Shown: piece after piece, positions 38,336 to 47,023 of the stretch | How positions within the stretch are numbered: position 1 is the stretch's first letter | Layout: every line of letters begins with the position of its first letter | Origin: Chryseobacterium sediminis | Lineage (GTDB): Bacteria > Bacteroidota > Bacteroidia > Flavobacteriales > Weeksellaceae | Assembly (NCBI RefSeq): GCF_008386505.1 | Contig: NZ_VUNZ01000002.1 | Span: 1-64,000, forward strand | DNA length: 64,000 nucleotides | Direction: 5' to 3' | Translations under genes and position numbers: made by a program | The notes under the pieces: model-generated | The model's input: only the letters and a program-made list of their open reading frames with translations | Database searches by the model: none | What the model was told of the DNA's origin: nothing

Positions 38336-38523
38336 ATGGTATTAATTTTTAGTTTTCACTAAATTAATAATAAAACACAATCATTATTATCTTTTCTGAT
38401 TTCTCATCAAATATTTTTTAAAATTTTCATCAATTTCATTCCGTCATGTAACAAAAATAAACTTTAAATTGTCTAATTAAGTAACAAAGTCATTTGAAAC
38501 CTAAAATTGATGTAAAATTTTAG

Positions 38524-38540
38524 TAACTGATAATCAGTTA
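38524..38540. promoter_or_regulatory. 17-bp perfect palindrome, candidate operator
   Basis: TAACTGATAATCAGTTA: 8-bp arms around a central A. It lies 37 bp upstream of the -33 element of the receptor promoter and about 190 bp from the divergent lipoprotein gene. Typical dimension for a dimeric regulator. No regulator gene is adjacent. Confidence 0.45.
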
Positions 38541-38577
38541 TTTAAATATTAATCAAAAACATTTTAAGTACTTTGCA

Positions 38578-38609
38578 TTGCATGATACTAAATTTATTAT
38601 ATATCTTTG
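38578..38609 (+). promoter_or_regulatory. Promoter of the tandem receptor genes
   Basis: TTG (38578-38580), 21-nt spacer, perfect -7 box TATCTTTG (38602-38609), 48 nt before the ATG. The rest of 38336-38657 is AT-rich with no ORF or RNA gene seen. Confidence 0.7.
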
Positions 38610-38657
38610 CAATGTAAAATAACAAACCATACAAGCTATTAATTAAAAAATAATATC

Positions 38658-40919
38658 ATGAAAACTCAAATTCTTATTGCAGCACTATTCTTCGGTGGAC
38701 TTGTAACTGCCCAGCAGAAAAAAGACAGTTTGAAAGTAAATGCTATTGATGCAGTGAATATCAAGAAGCAGGTTTTCAAAAAACAAGGGGACCGTTTAGT
38801 TTATGATGTAGCTTCTTCATCTATTGCTAAAGGAACCAACACCTTTAATCTTTTGAAACAAACACCTATGATTTCCAGCATTGATGGAAAAACACTGAAG
38901 ATTTTAGGAAAAAATGATGCGGTGATCTACATCAACAATAAGAAAACAAATATGGATTCTGAGGCATTAATTGAAATGCTGAAATCTACTCCATCAGAGG
39001 ATATCCAGAAAATTGAAGTGATTACAGTTCCGGGAAGTGAATTCCAGGTAGAGTCCAAAGAAGGGGTGATTAATATTGTAATGAAAAAAAGCAAAAACAA
39101 CGGTTACAACGGAACGTTGAAAATGCAGAATGAGCAAGCTTATTACAACAACCCTAATGCGGGAGCTTCATTTAACTTCAGACAAGGAAAGTGGTCCGGT
39201 AATTCAAACTTCAGAACAGGAAGCTGGACAGACAGACAAAGATATACGCTCTCAAACGGAGATCCTACTTTCAAAAATGAATCATTCGGGTTTAATGATG
39301 ATCCTAATAAAAATTTTGGTGGAGGTTTCAACATTGATTATGAGATCAATAAAAAGCATAGTCTTGGTTTCTCCTACAACATGAGATATAATAAGAGTTT
39401 TAATTCTGTACTGGATATTACCAACTGGCAAAATGGAGTTTTAAACAACAGAACAGTCAATAATGAAGATGCGCAAACCAGAAATCATTCTTTCAATTTA
39501 AATTATGAAATGAAAACCGATTCTCTGGGAAGCAAGCTTACCTCAAACGTATCTTACCTGTGGTTCAACAGAGATAAAGTAAGTTTCAATGAAAGTTTTC
39601 CTTTAACTAATGATACCATCAACAAGTATTCAGCACTTCATCAATCAGTACCTCAAATTATTAACAATTATGCAGCCAATATCGACTATCTGAAAAAAAC
39701 AGCTAAGGGCGCAACATGGTTAATGGGGATCAGCTACAATCATACGAACACAGATAATGATACTCAGCAGGATAAACTGAAAAACGGAGAGTTTATAATA
39801 GATCCCAACCAAACCAACCACTTTATCTATAAAGAAAATATTCTGGGAATTTATCTGAACTATGAACGTAAGCTTACTGAGAAAATTTCTGGAAAAATAG
39901 GAGCCCGATATGAAATGACAAGAAGTACCGGAGATATTGTAGACAAAACAGGATTTGAAAGAAATTACAACAACCTGCTGCCTTATCTGAATTTAAATTA
40001 TGCCATCAATTCTGATCATAATTTGAGTTATACATTTTCCAGCAGAATCAGAAGACCGAGATTCTGGGAGCTGAATCCTTCGAGAACGTATTTTACTCCA
40101 ACCAATTATACGCAGAACAATCCATTTATATTGGCTTCCAAATATTACAATCAGGAACTCAATTATATGTACAAAAATGCATTCTATGCCAACCTTAGCT
40201 TTAATATGGTAGAAGATGCCGCTGCTTCAGACCTTCTTCCATTGCAGGGAACTGTAACGGCTCCAAAAAAGGATTCTAAAGGAGATATCATCTACGATAT
40301 CAAGGGTAACAAAATCATGGAAACAACAAGATTTCTGCGATATATCAGAACCAATTACGGGAAAAACAGAGAGATTGCTCTTACTCTGGGGATGAACAAA
40401 TCATGGTTCAAAGACATATGGACAACCAATTATTCTGTGAACTTAGGGTATGTCACTTATTCAGGCGGTGTATGGGAAGATCCTACTTCTATGCCGGCTC
40501 CGGGAGAAACAGAAGTTGTAGATCCTTATATCATTGATGTTAAAAACTACAATATGTCTGTAACGTTCAATAATGTCATCAGACTTTCTTCCAAAAAAGA
40601 CTGGTTTTTAGGAGTTAATTACTTCTTTGCAAGCCAGACTGCAATGGAAGGAGGTATGATAGGAGCAAGACAAAGCTTTGATTTCAGTCTGAAAAAAATC
40701 GTTGGTGACTGGACTATTGTAGCGGAGGTAAGTGACTTATTTAATCAAAGCTTTTACAGTATTAAAGGAGTACAGCCAAACGGGAAATATAATAATATCA
40801 CCAACTTCAATTATCCAAGGCTAATGAGCATAGGAGTTACTTATAATTTCGGAAATCAGAAACTGAAAAAAGCAAGGGAAATGAAATCAGCTAACGATGC
40901 TGTAAAATCAAGAACCTAA
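38658..40919 (+). CDS. Outer membrane beta-barrel receptor (TonB-dependent type), first of tandem pair
   Basis: 753 residues. Signal peptide 1-18 (VTAQ), a plug-like domain (residues 35-140: VYINNKKTN, SEDIQKIEVITVPGSEFQ) and an outer-membrane beta-barrel of the OMP_b-brl_2 type to the C-terminus. There is no N-terminal carboxypeptidase-like domain and no obvious TonB box. Followed after 44 nt by a clear paralogue; both end in KSANDAVKSRT-like tails. Substrate unknown; no SusD-like partner is present. Confidence 0.88.
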   Translation: MKTQILIAALFFGGLVTAQQKKDSLKVNAIDAVNIKKQVFKKQGDRLVYDVASSSIAKGTNTFNLLKQTPMISSIDGKTLKILGKNDAVIYINNKKTNMDSEALIEMLKSTPSEDIQKIEVITVPGSEFQVESKEGVINIVMKKSKNNGYNGTLKMQNEQAYYNNPNAGASFNFRQGKWSGNSNFRTGSWTDRQRYTLSNGDPTFKNESFGFNDDPNKNFGGGFNIDYEINKKHSLGFSYNMRYNKSFNSVLDITNWQNGVLNNRTVNNEDAQTRNHSFNLNYEMKTDSLGSKLTSNVSYLWFNRDKVSFNESFPLTNDTINKYSALHQSVPQIINNYAANIDYLKKTAKGATWLMGISYNHTNTDNDTQQDKLKNGEFIIDPNQTNHFIYKENILGIYLNYERKLTEKISGKIGARYEMTRSTGDIVDKTGFERNYNNLLPYLNLNYAINSDHNLSYTFSSRIRRPRFWELNPSRTYFTPTNYTQNNPFILASKYYNQELNYMYKNAFYANLSFNMVEDAAASDLLPLQGTVTAPKKDSKGDIIYDIKGNKIMETTRFLRYIRTNYGKNREIALTLGMNKSWFKDIWTTNYSVNLGYVTYSGGVWEDPTSMPAPGETEVVDPYIIDVKNYNMSVTFNNVIRLSSKKDWFLGVNYFFASQTAMEGGMIGARQSFDFSLKKIVGDWTIVAEVSDLFNQSFYSIKGVQPNGKYNNITNFNYPRLMSIGVTYNFGNQKLKKAREMKSANDAVKSRT

Positions 40920-40963
40920 TCTATACAACATACATCACTAAATCCACTCTTAAATAAAAAAAC

Positions 40964-43216
40964 ATGAAACGTATAATTTTGTCAATGGCTATTGTATTTG
41001 GTACTTGTGCATTTGCTCAGGAAAAGAAAACCGATACGGCAAAAACAAAAAATATAGAAGGTATTACTATTACAAAACAGGTTTTCAAAAAACAAAGTGA
41101 CCGTTTTGTATATGATGTGGCAGCTTCTCCTGTTGCCAAAGGAAATACCACTTTTGACCTTCTGAAGCAGACTCCCCTATTATCATCAACAGATGATAAA
41201 ACATTAAAAATCGCAGGAAAAAATAATGCCCTTATTTATATCAACGGAAGAAAAAGCAATATGGATGCTGAGTCCCTGGCTCAGTTCCTGAAAAATACTC
41301 CGGCAGAAAACATCCAGAAAATTGAAGTGATTACCGTTCCGGGAAGTGAATTTCAGGTAGAATCATCGGATGGGATTATCAATATCGTTTTAAAGAAAAA
41401 AATGAGTGACGGTCTCAACGGAAATATGAGAATGTCTAATACAACCAGTAAATACAATGGAAGCCAGGCCAGCTTTTCTGCCAACTACCGAAAAGGAAAA
41501 CTGGGAGTAAGCGCCAATCTAAGCGGTGGTGAAAATATAGAGGCACAAACTTACACTTTAAGAAACGGAACTGCAACTACTTCCAATGAATCTACCGGAG
41601 ATATTGACGATCCAAACAAAAATATCGGAGGTTATCTGAATATTGATTATCAGCTGAATGATAAAAGCAATCTGGCTTTATCATGGAATACCTGGGCCAA
41701 TAAAAGCTATAATTCTACCGTAAATCTTTTCAATACCATCAAGACAGAGGGCGGAACAAAGTATACGTGGTCCAAGAATAAAGAAGATGCAAGATCTTAC
41801 AACAATTCCGTGAATTTAAATTATGAATTAAAAACTGATTCCTTAGGCAGTAAGCTTAATGTAAATGCGGCTTATCTTAATTATAAAAGATTCCAGTTTA
41901 CAGACAACAGAACGCATATGTCTGACGTGAATATGGGACTCGGAAAAATGACTACACAGGTATTTCAGGATCTTCCACAGATTATTAATAATTTTTCCGG
42001 AATGGTAGATTATAATCAGAAATTTAAAAATGACCTGACCGTTTCAATAGGAGGAAATTATAACAAAACCAAAACAGACAACGATTCTAAAAACATAACT
42101 TATTCTTTTAATCCCGCAGAAGCTCCGGATTCAAGACCCAACCATTTTATCTATGATGAAAACATCTACGGTATGTATGTAACCGTGGAGAAGAAGATCT
42201 CGGATAAAATTTCCGGAAAAATTGGAGCAAGATATGAAATTACAAACAGTCTTGGAACTTCTGACAATGCTCCTACAGACGAACTTAAAAGGATTGAAAG
42301 AAATTACAAAAACATCCTTCCTTATCTAAGCTTCAATTATGCAATCAATGATAAGAATAATATTTCGTATTCCTTTTCAAGCAGAATGAGAAGACCAAGC
42401 TTCTGGGAAATCAATCCGGTAAGAAACATCCTTACAGATGATAATTACACGCAGAATAATCCATTTGTAAAGGCTTCATCTACTTACAATCAGGAATTAA
42501 CTTATATGTACAAAAATTCATACTTCCTGATTTTAAATCATTCTTACATTCAGGATGCTATTACTCAGGTTCCGCTGCAGGGATATCCGGTATCTCCGGA
42601 TGGTACAGTAGGAAAAAATCCTGTTCTTAGATATATCAGAACCAATTTTGGAAACAAGCAGGAGATGTCTGCAATGGTAGGTATTCAGAAGTCATTCTTC
42701 AAACAATACTGGACAACCAATTTCAATATTGGTGTTCAGCATAACATCAACAATGGAAGTCTTGATACAGATCCTACTACAGGAGATCGATTTAGGAATA
42801 AGAAGGGTGAAGATATTGTATACACCAACAAAACCAATTCTACCAGTCTCTTGATTCAGACCAACAATACGATCCGTCTTGATAAAAAGAAAACATGGTT
42901 CTTTGGGGTTAATTATTTCTTCGTAGACAAGCAGCAGATTGAGCTTGGATTACTGAAAAGTTTAATGAGCTTAGACCTCAGCATCAAGAAAGTATGGAAC
43001 GAGTGGACCTTCGCTGTCAATGCTAATGATATTCTTAATACCAATATCGTTAAAATTGAAGACTTCCAGGACAACGGGAATTATAATTACATCCACCAAA
43101 ATCGTTACAACAGAAACGTAATGGTAAGTCTTACTTATAATTTCGGAAACCAGAAAGTGAAAAAAGTACGAGACATTGAAGGCGCATCAGATGCTATCAA
43201 AAGCAGAACAAGATAA
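40964..43216 (+). CDS. Outer membrane beta-barrel receptor (TonB-dependent type), second of tandem pair
   Basis: 750 residues, aligned by eye end to end with the preceding protein (shared KQVFKKQ, QKIEVITVPGSEFQVES, SRMRRPSFWEINP, GVNYFF). Signal peptide 1-18 (CAFAQ), plug domain and OMP_b-brl_2 barrel. The pair is best explained by tandem duplication followed by divergence, mostly in the extracellular-loop regions. In the same transcription unit, closed by a terminator. Confidence 0.88.
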   Translation: MKRIILSMAIVFGTCAFAQEKKTDTAKTKNIEGITITKQVFKKQSDRFVYDVAASPVAKGNTTFDLLKQTPLLSSTDDKTLKIAGKNNALIYINGRKSNMDAESLAQFLKNTPAENIQKIEVITVPGSEFQVESSDGIINIVLKKKMSDGLNGNMRMSNTTSKYNGSQASFSANYRKGKLGVSANLSGGENIEAQTYTLRNGTATTSNESTGDIDDPNKNIGGYLNIDYQLNDKSNLALSWNTWANKSYNSTVNLFNTIKTEGGTKYTWSKNKEDARSYNNSVNLNYELKTDSLGSKLNVNAAYLNYKRFQFTDNRTHMSDVNMGLGKMTTQVFQDLPQIINNFSGMVDYNQKFKNDLTVSIGGNYNKTKTDNDSKNITYSFNPAEAPDSRPNHFIYDENIYGMYVTVEKKISDKISGKIGARYEITNSLGTSDNAPTDELKRIERNYKNILPYLSFNYAINDKNNISYSFSSRMRRPSFWEINPVRNILTDDNYTQNNPFVKASSTYNQELTYMYKNSYFLILNHSYIQDAITQVPLQGYPVSPDGTVGKNPVLRYIRTNFGNKQEMSAMVGIQKSFFKQYWTTNFNIGVQHNINNGSLDTDPTTGDRFRNKKGEDIVYTNKTNSTSLLIQTNNTIRLDKKKTWFFGVNYFFVDKQQIELGLLKSLMSLDLSIKKVWNEWTFAVNANDILNTNIVKIEDFQDNGNYNYIHQNRYNRNVMVSLTYNFGNQKVKKVRDIEGASDAIKSRTR

Positions 43217-43258
43217 AAACATTATCTTTCTTCATATTCAATTAATTATTCTTACAGT

Positions 43259-43289
43259 ATCCGCTGATTCTTTTCAGCGGATTTTTTAT
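43259..43289 (+). terminator. Terminator of the receptor pair
   Basis: 9-bp perfect stem ATCCGCTGA / TCAGCGGAT with a 6-nt loop, followed by TTTTTATATTT. Confidence 0.85.
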
Positions 43290-43300
43290 ATTTAATCACT

Positions 43301-44158
43301 ATGAAAAAAGAGGTGAAAATGATTTTAATTTGCCTTAGTCTTCTTTTTCTATGGACAAGCTGTACAGAAAAAAAGATAAGATTAGGCAAAGATATCAGCT
43401 TTGATAAAGAAGAAAATATACATTACGGAAATAGCCCGGAACAAGTCATGGACCTTTATATTCCAAACAAAAAAACAAATGGAGAAAAAGACGTCTTTAT
43501 TATTATTCATGGTGGAGGCTGGCGCAGTGGAAATAAATCACAATTGACTTTCTTCACGCTTTCTATGATGCAGAAATTTCCTGATCATATCTTCGTCAAT
43601 ATGAACTACAGACTCACTTCAGCAACTCAGTTTGGGCTTCCGAATCAAACTGATGATATAAAAAAAGTGACTGAGCTATTAAAAAATAAACTGGGTTACA
43701 GTCCCGGTCTGATTTTATTAGGAAACAGTGCCGGCGGACATTTGTCTATGTTATATGCGTATCAATTCGATGTTGATAAAAAAGTAAAAGCTGTGATTAA
43801 TATTGTTGGTCCGGCAGATCTCTCGGATCCGGGTTTCAAAAATTATCAGGAATATTCTTTTGTGGAAAAAAGGCTTGTTGATCCCCGTGTACCGAAACCG
43901 AAAACATCATTAATAGATTTTGCCAGTCCTGTAAAATGGATAAGAAGAAACTCCCCTCCTACCTTATCTTATTATGGAAACTCAGATCGTGTCATACCTT
44001 CTACCCAAGAAAAAATTTTAGATTCAGTTTTAACTAAAAACAATGTTATCCATGAGTCTTATCAATTCAATGGTGGACATCTGGATTGGGATAAACAGCC
44101 CAATGATAAGTTTCTTATAGATAAAATTGAAGCTTTTCTTAACGCAGACAAAAAATAA
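43301..44158 (+). CDS. Alpha/beta-hydrolase lipoprotein (esterase/lipase family)
   Basis: 285 residues. Lipoprotein signal with lipobox LWTSC (Cys21). The hydrolase fold has the oxyanion motif HGGGW, the nucleophile elbow GNSAGGH, an acid in YGNSDRVIPS and the catalytic His in NGGHLDW; this is the BD-FAE/alpha-beta hydrolase 3 type. Likely a periplasm- or surface-attached esterase. It starts just after the receptor terminator and before a GH43 gene in convergent orientation. The carbohydrate-esterase role is only an inference from neighbours. Confidence 0.85.
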   Translation: MKKEVKMILICLSLLFLWTSCTEKKIRLGKDISFDKEENIHYGNSPEQVMDLYIPNKKTNGEKDVFIIIHGGGWRSGNKSQLTFFTLSMMQKFPDHIFVNMNYRLTSATQFGLPNQTDDIKKVTELLKNKLGYSPGLILLGNSAGGHLSMLYAYQFDVDKKVKAVINIVGPADLSDPGFKNYQEYSFVEKRLVDPRVPKPKTSLIDFASPVKWIRRNSPPTLSYYGNSDRVIPSTQEKILDSVLTKNNVIHESYQFNGGHLDWDKQPNDKFLIDKIEAFLNADKK

Positions 44159-44190
44159 CACGTTCTGATCATTCAAAACGTGTTATTTTT
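44153..44190. terminator. Bidirectional terminator between hydrolase and GH43 genes
   Basis: 12-bp perfect stem AAATAACACGTT (44153-44164) / AACGTGTTATTT (44177-44188) with T run; the left arm contains the hydrolase stop codon. Confidence 0.85.
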
Positions 44191-44206
44191 TTATCTTTAT
44201 TTTAAT

Positions 44207-45961
44207 TTATTCAGATTTTGCAACGGCTGTTCTTTCTGAAACTCCGTTAGCATTGAAAGCTTCAATCTGGAAATAGTAAGCATCTGTTCTGTCTGCTCCT
44301 GTAAAGAAATATTCATTCTTTCCATATACCATAATGCTTCCGTACAATTTATCAGGAGATTTTCCAAAATAGATTACATAGCCGTCTGCATCAGGATTCT
44401 GCTGCCATTTCATCCAAATACTTCTTCTTTCCCCATATTTCTTTGGGTCAGCTCTCAAAGGGACAAAACCTTCTACTTTTGAAGGCTGTTTCCCAGCTCC
44501 TTTTCCAAATACCCTGAAACCACTCAATGCAAATTTCCCTGTAGGCATTTTCAGATTCTCCATTTTAAGGAAACGGGCTTTTGCAGGCTGTTCAAGTTCT
44601 ACATAATCGTGAGGAACATCTTTTGTGTTCTTGCTTTTATCCACAATCACATTCCATTTTTTTCCGTCATTAGATCCATAGATTTTGTATTGATGCATTT
44701 TCCCAAAAGTTTTTCCCATAAACTCCGCATCCTGATCCGCATAATTGATCTGAATGGCATTGATGGTAGAAACCTCACCAAGATCTGTCTGAAACCATTC
44801 TCCGGAATTTCCTGTTTTAGCACTCCAATATGTTTTGATATCCTCATCTACGGCATAATTAGGCTGATATCCACCTAAAGTAGATGAAACCTGAACCGGT
44901 TTATTATAATTCAGCAACATCCATCCGGCAAAAAGACCTTTAGTAAAATCTTTTCCTTGTGCATACTGTGGAAGGTATGTGGGATAATCACCATAAGCCG
45001 TATTACAATACATCACATCATCTTTATCGAAACCTGCCGGCCAGATTCCAAGCCTTCTCTCAAAATTATTTTTAGTGGAAATAAAGATGGTTGAAATGTG
45101 CCACCAGTTTTTGTAATTGTCTTCAAAAGTTGCTCCGTGGCCAGCTCCTCTGGCAAAACCTCCCGGCTTATAGGAAAATGGATTGTGCTGCTGATATTCA
45201 AACCCTTCCAAAGGATTTTTACTAACATATACTCCATCAGAATATCCACTGAATTCTGTTGCCGGAGCGCCATACTGCATATAGTATTTTCCGTTATGTT
45301 TTGTCATCCACGCTCCCTCTACAAAAGGCTGAAGGAAAACATTATCATTGTATTCCCCGAAACGTTCCCACCCATGATCCTCAGGTTTTAGTTTAATAAT
45401 CGGCTTTACGAAACCTTCAGACTGAAGATTCTTAACTTTTACTTCAGTTCCCAGTAGTGGCCATTCATTACTTGAACCCCAGTACAGATACAGTTTATTT
45501 TTATCTTCATCATAGTGGAATGCAGGGTCCCAAGCTCCTACTTTTAAAGTATCCACAGCAATTTTCCAGTCGTCTTTGGTAGGATTTGTACTTTTCCAGA
45601 TCGGAAAATCCTGTTCCCAGGTAGAACCATAGACATACAAAGTGTCTTTCATGGCCCAAACAGCCGGAGCATTAAGATCGTGGGTATATTTATTATCTCT
45701 TAAAAATTTCCTTTTTACAAACTTCCAGTCCAGCATATCATCACTGTACCAATATCCTTCCTGGTTTGTAGAAAAAAGAAACAGCTTATTCTTAAAATTA
45801 ACAATCACCGGATCTGCCGTAGCACGGTGTTTTCCCTGTTTTGAAAAAACTTCAAAAGGTGTATAACCATAATCAATATTGATAGGATTACAGAACGTTT
45901 TCTGCTGGGCTCCTACAATAATTCCAAGAAAAATTGCTAATGCCAGAAAGTATTGTCTCAT
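44207..45961 (-). CDS. Glycoside hydrolase family 43 with discoidin-like and FN3-like modules
   Basis: 584 residues. Signal peptide 1-18 (IVGAQ). Five-bladed propeller of GH43 in residues 25-335: first catalytic Asp in HRATADPVIVNF, second in VGAWDPAFHY; the acid Glu is probably in the EGAWM region. Residues about 350-490 form an F5/8 (discoidin) carbohydrate-binding module (WFQTDLGEVSTINAIQI). The last 90 residues look like a fibronectin-III fold. Substrate likely an arabinose- or galactose-containing glycan; not decided. Own promoter upstream. Confidence 0.88.
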   Translation of the reverse strand: MRQYFLALAIFLGIIVGAQQKTFCNPINIDYGYTPFEVFSKQGKHRATADPVIVNFKNKLFLFSTNQEGYWYSDDMLDWKFVKRKFLRDNKYTHDLNAPAVWAMKDTLYVYGSTWEQDFPIWKSTNPTKDDWKIAVDTLKVGAWDPAFHYDEDKNKLYLYWGSSNEWPLLGTEVKVKNLQSEGFVKPIIKLKPEDHGWERFGEYNDNVFLQPFVEGAWMTKHNGKYYMQYGAPATEFSGYSDGVYVSKNPLEGFEYQQHNPFSYKPGGFARGAGHGATFEDNYKNWWHISTIFISTKNNFERRLGIWPAGFDKDDVMYCNTAYGDYPTYLPQYAQGKDFTKGLFAGWMLLNYNKPVQVSSTLGGYQPNYAVDEDIKTYWSAKTGNSGEWFQTDLGEVSTINAIQINYADQDAEFMGKTFGKMHQYKIYGSNDGKKWNVIVDKSKNTKDVPHDYVELEQPAKARFLKMENLKMPTGKFALSGFRVFGKGAGKQPSKVEGFVPLRADPKKYGERRSIWMKWQQNPDADGYVIYFGKSPDKLYGSIMVYGKNEYFFTGADRTDAYYFQIEAFNANGVSERTAVAKSE

Positions 45962-45983
45962 TTTTAGATTTTAAAGATTACAG

Positions 45984-46017
45984 CAAAGTTAGCTAACTTT
46001 TTTTGGTTTTCTCCAAA
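45984..46017 (-). promoter_or_regulatory. Promoter of the GH43 gene
   Basis: Minus-strand TAACTTTG (45984-45991) with TTTG at 46014-46017 (22-nt spacer). It overlaps the end of the upstream gene, so GH43 is transcribed independently of the polyamine-type operon. A small palindrome AAAGTTAGCTAACTTT covers the -7 box. Confidence 0.6.
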
Positions 46018-47014
46018 TAAAGCCATCCAGAAGGTAATGTGTGAGCTGCGGAACCACCAATAACGGAACAAGGAACTGAAATATTTTTTCCGAAACAATT
46101 ACATTTAGGGAAAAATGTTCATTCCAAACTAAAGTTTCCCACAAAAACTCTTCTAAAAAAGCGAAACCTAAAATAATTCCAACAAATAAAAAAATTCCTG
46201 AAAAAGATTTAAAAATCTGCATCCAATTCAGCTGATGTTTTTCTTTTTGCTTAATCTCCCGGATATAAATCAATGCGATATAGGGAATTCCATGAGAGAC
46301 CACATTCAAAAAGGTAAAAAGAAGATCATTATTAAAGTATATGATTCCAAAATACCATGAAAGGAAAGTTCCGGTGATTAATGCTGTTTTAGGAATATTA
46401 ATCTTTCTTGTTTTAAAAGCTTCAAAAGCAGTTTTAATCAACCAAATGATCAAAATTGCAAAATATACGGTGGTAATCAGAGGAAGATAATCCGGAAGAT
46501 TTTGAAGCCAGACAAATTCATTATCAACAAACCAGGTAAAAGCACGGGGTGTTTTAAACCAATACAGAATGGGATAAATAGTAGCCGTGTAAACAGCAAC
46601 CTCATCTATTTTCTTACTCCAGTTATTCGGTTCAAAACGGGCATAAATCCTCATAAATCCGTATTGCTGCCTTATAAAATGAAAAACAGCAACCAATGCC
46701 AGTACCGACCAGAATGTCAGACTTCCGAATTGGAACAGGACAATTCCCAATATCCAGCTTATGGCAGGAATACCAAGATACAGCAGTTTATTTTTTCGGA
46801 TTTCACCTTTAACAAAATAGGTTTTGAAGAGCGTGGAATACACGTGAGCCACATCTACAAAAACAATCAGGAAAAGCCATGTGTAAAAAGAATAATGATT
46901 TTCAAGTCCCTGAATCTGTTTCTTAAAGAGAAAAATAATCAGCAATACCAGAAAAGGTGGTGATAAAATAAACCACCAGTCTGTTTTTGCATTATGTATC
47001 CAGGGTTGTCTCAT
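45989..47014 (-). CDS. His-rich polytopic membrane protein of the polyamine-type cluster
   Basis: 341 residues, about eight to ten membrane segments. Conserved-looking His motifs sit at segment ends: FVDVAHVYSTLFKTY, FHFIRQQYGFMRIY, VVSHGIPYIALIYIRE and LTHYLLDGFIWR. The spacing recalls membrane di-metal enzymes, but the classical desaturase boxes are absent. No function is known to me. Last gene of the operon, 9 nt after the FAD protein gene. Confidence 0.75.
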   Translation of the reverse strand: MRQPWIHNAKTDWWFILSPPFLVLLIIFLFKKQIQGLENHYSFYTWLFLIVFVDVAHVYSTLFKTYFVKGEIRKNKLLYLGIPAISWILGIVLFQFGSLTFWSVLALVAVFHFIRQQYGFMRIYARFEPNNWSKKIDEVAVYTATIYPILYWFKTPRAFTWFVDNEFVWLQNLPDYLPLITTVYFAILIIWLIKTAFEAFKTRKINIPKTALITGTFLSWYFGIIYFNNDLLFTFLNVVSHGIPYIALIYIREIKQKEKHQLNWMQIFKSFSGIFLFVGIILGFAFLEEFLWETLVWNEHFSLNVIVSEKIFQFLVPLLVVPQLTHYLLDGFIWRKPKKVS

Positions 47015-47023
47015 ATTGTCATT

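Noticed and set aside
46502..46963. Plus-strand frame of 153 codons
   Set aside because: Antisense to the His-rich membrane protein, whose operon position and composition mark it as the real gene.
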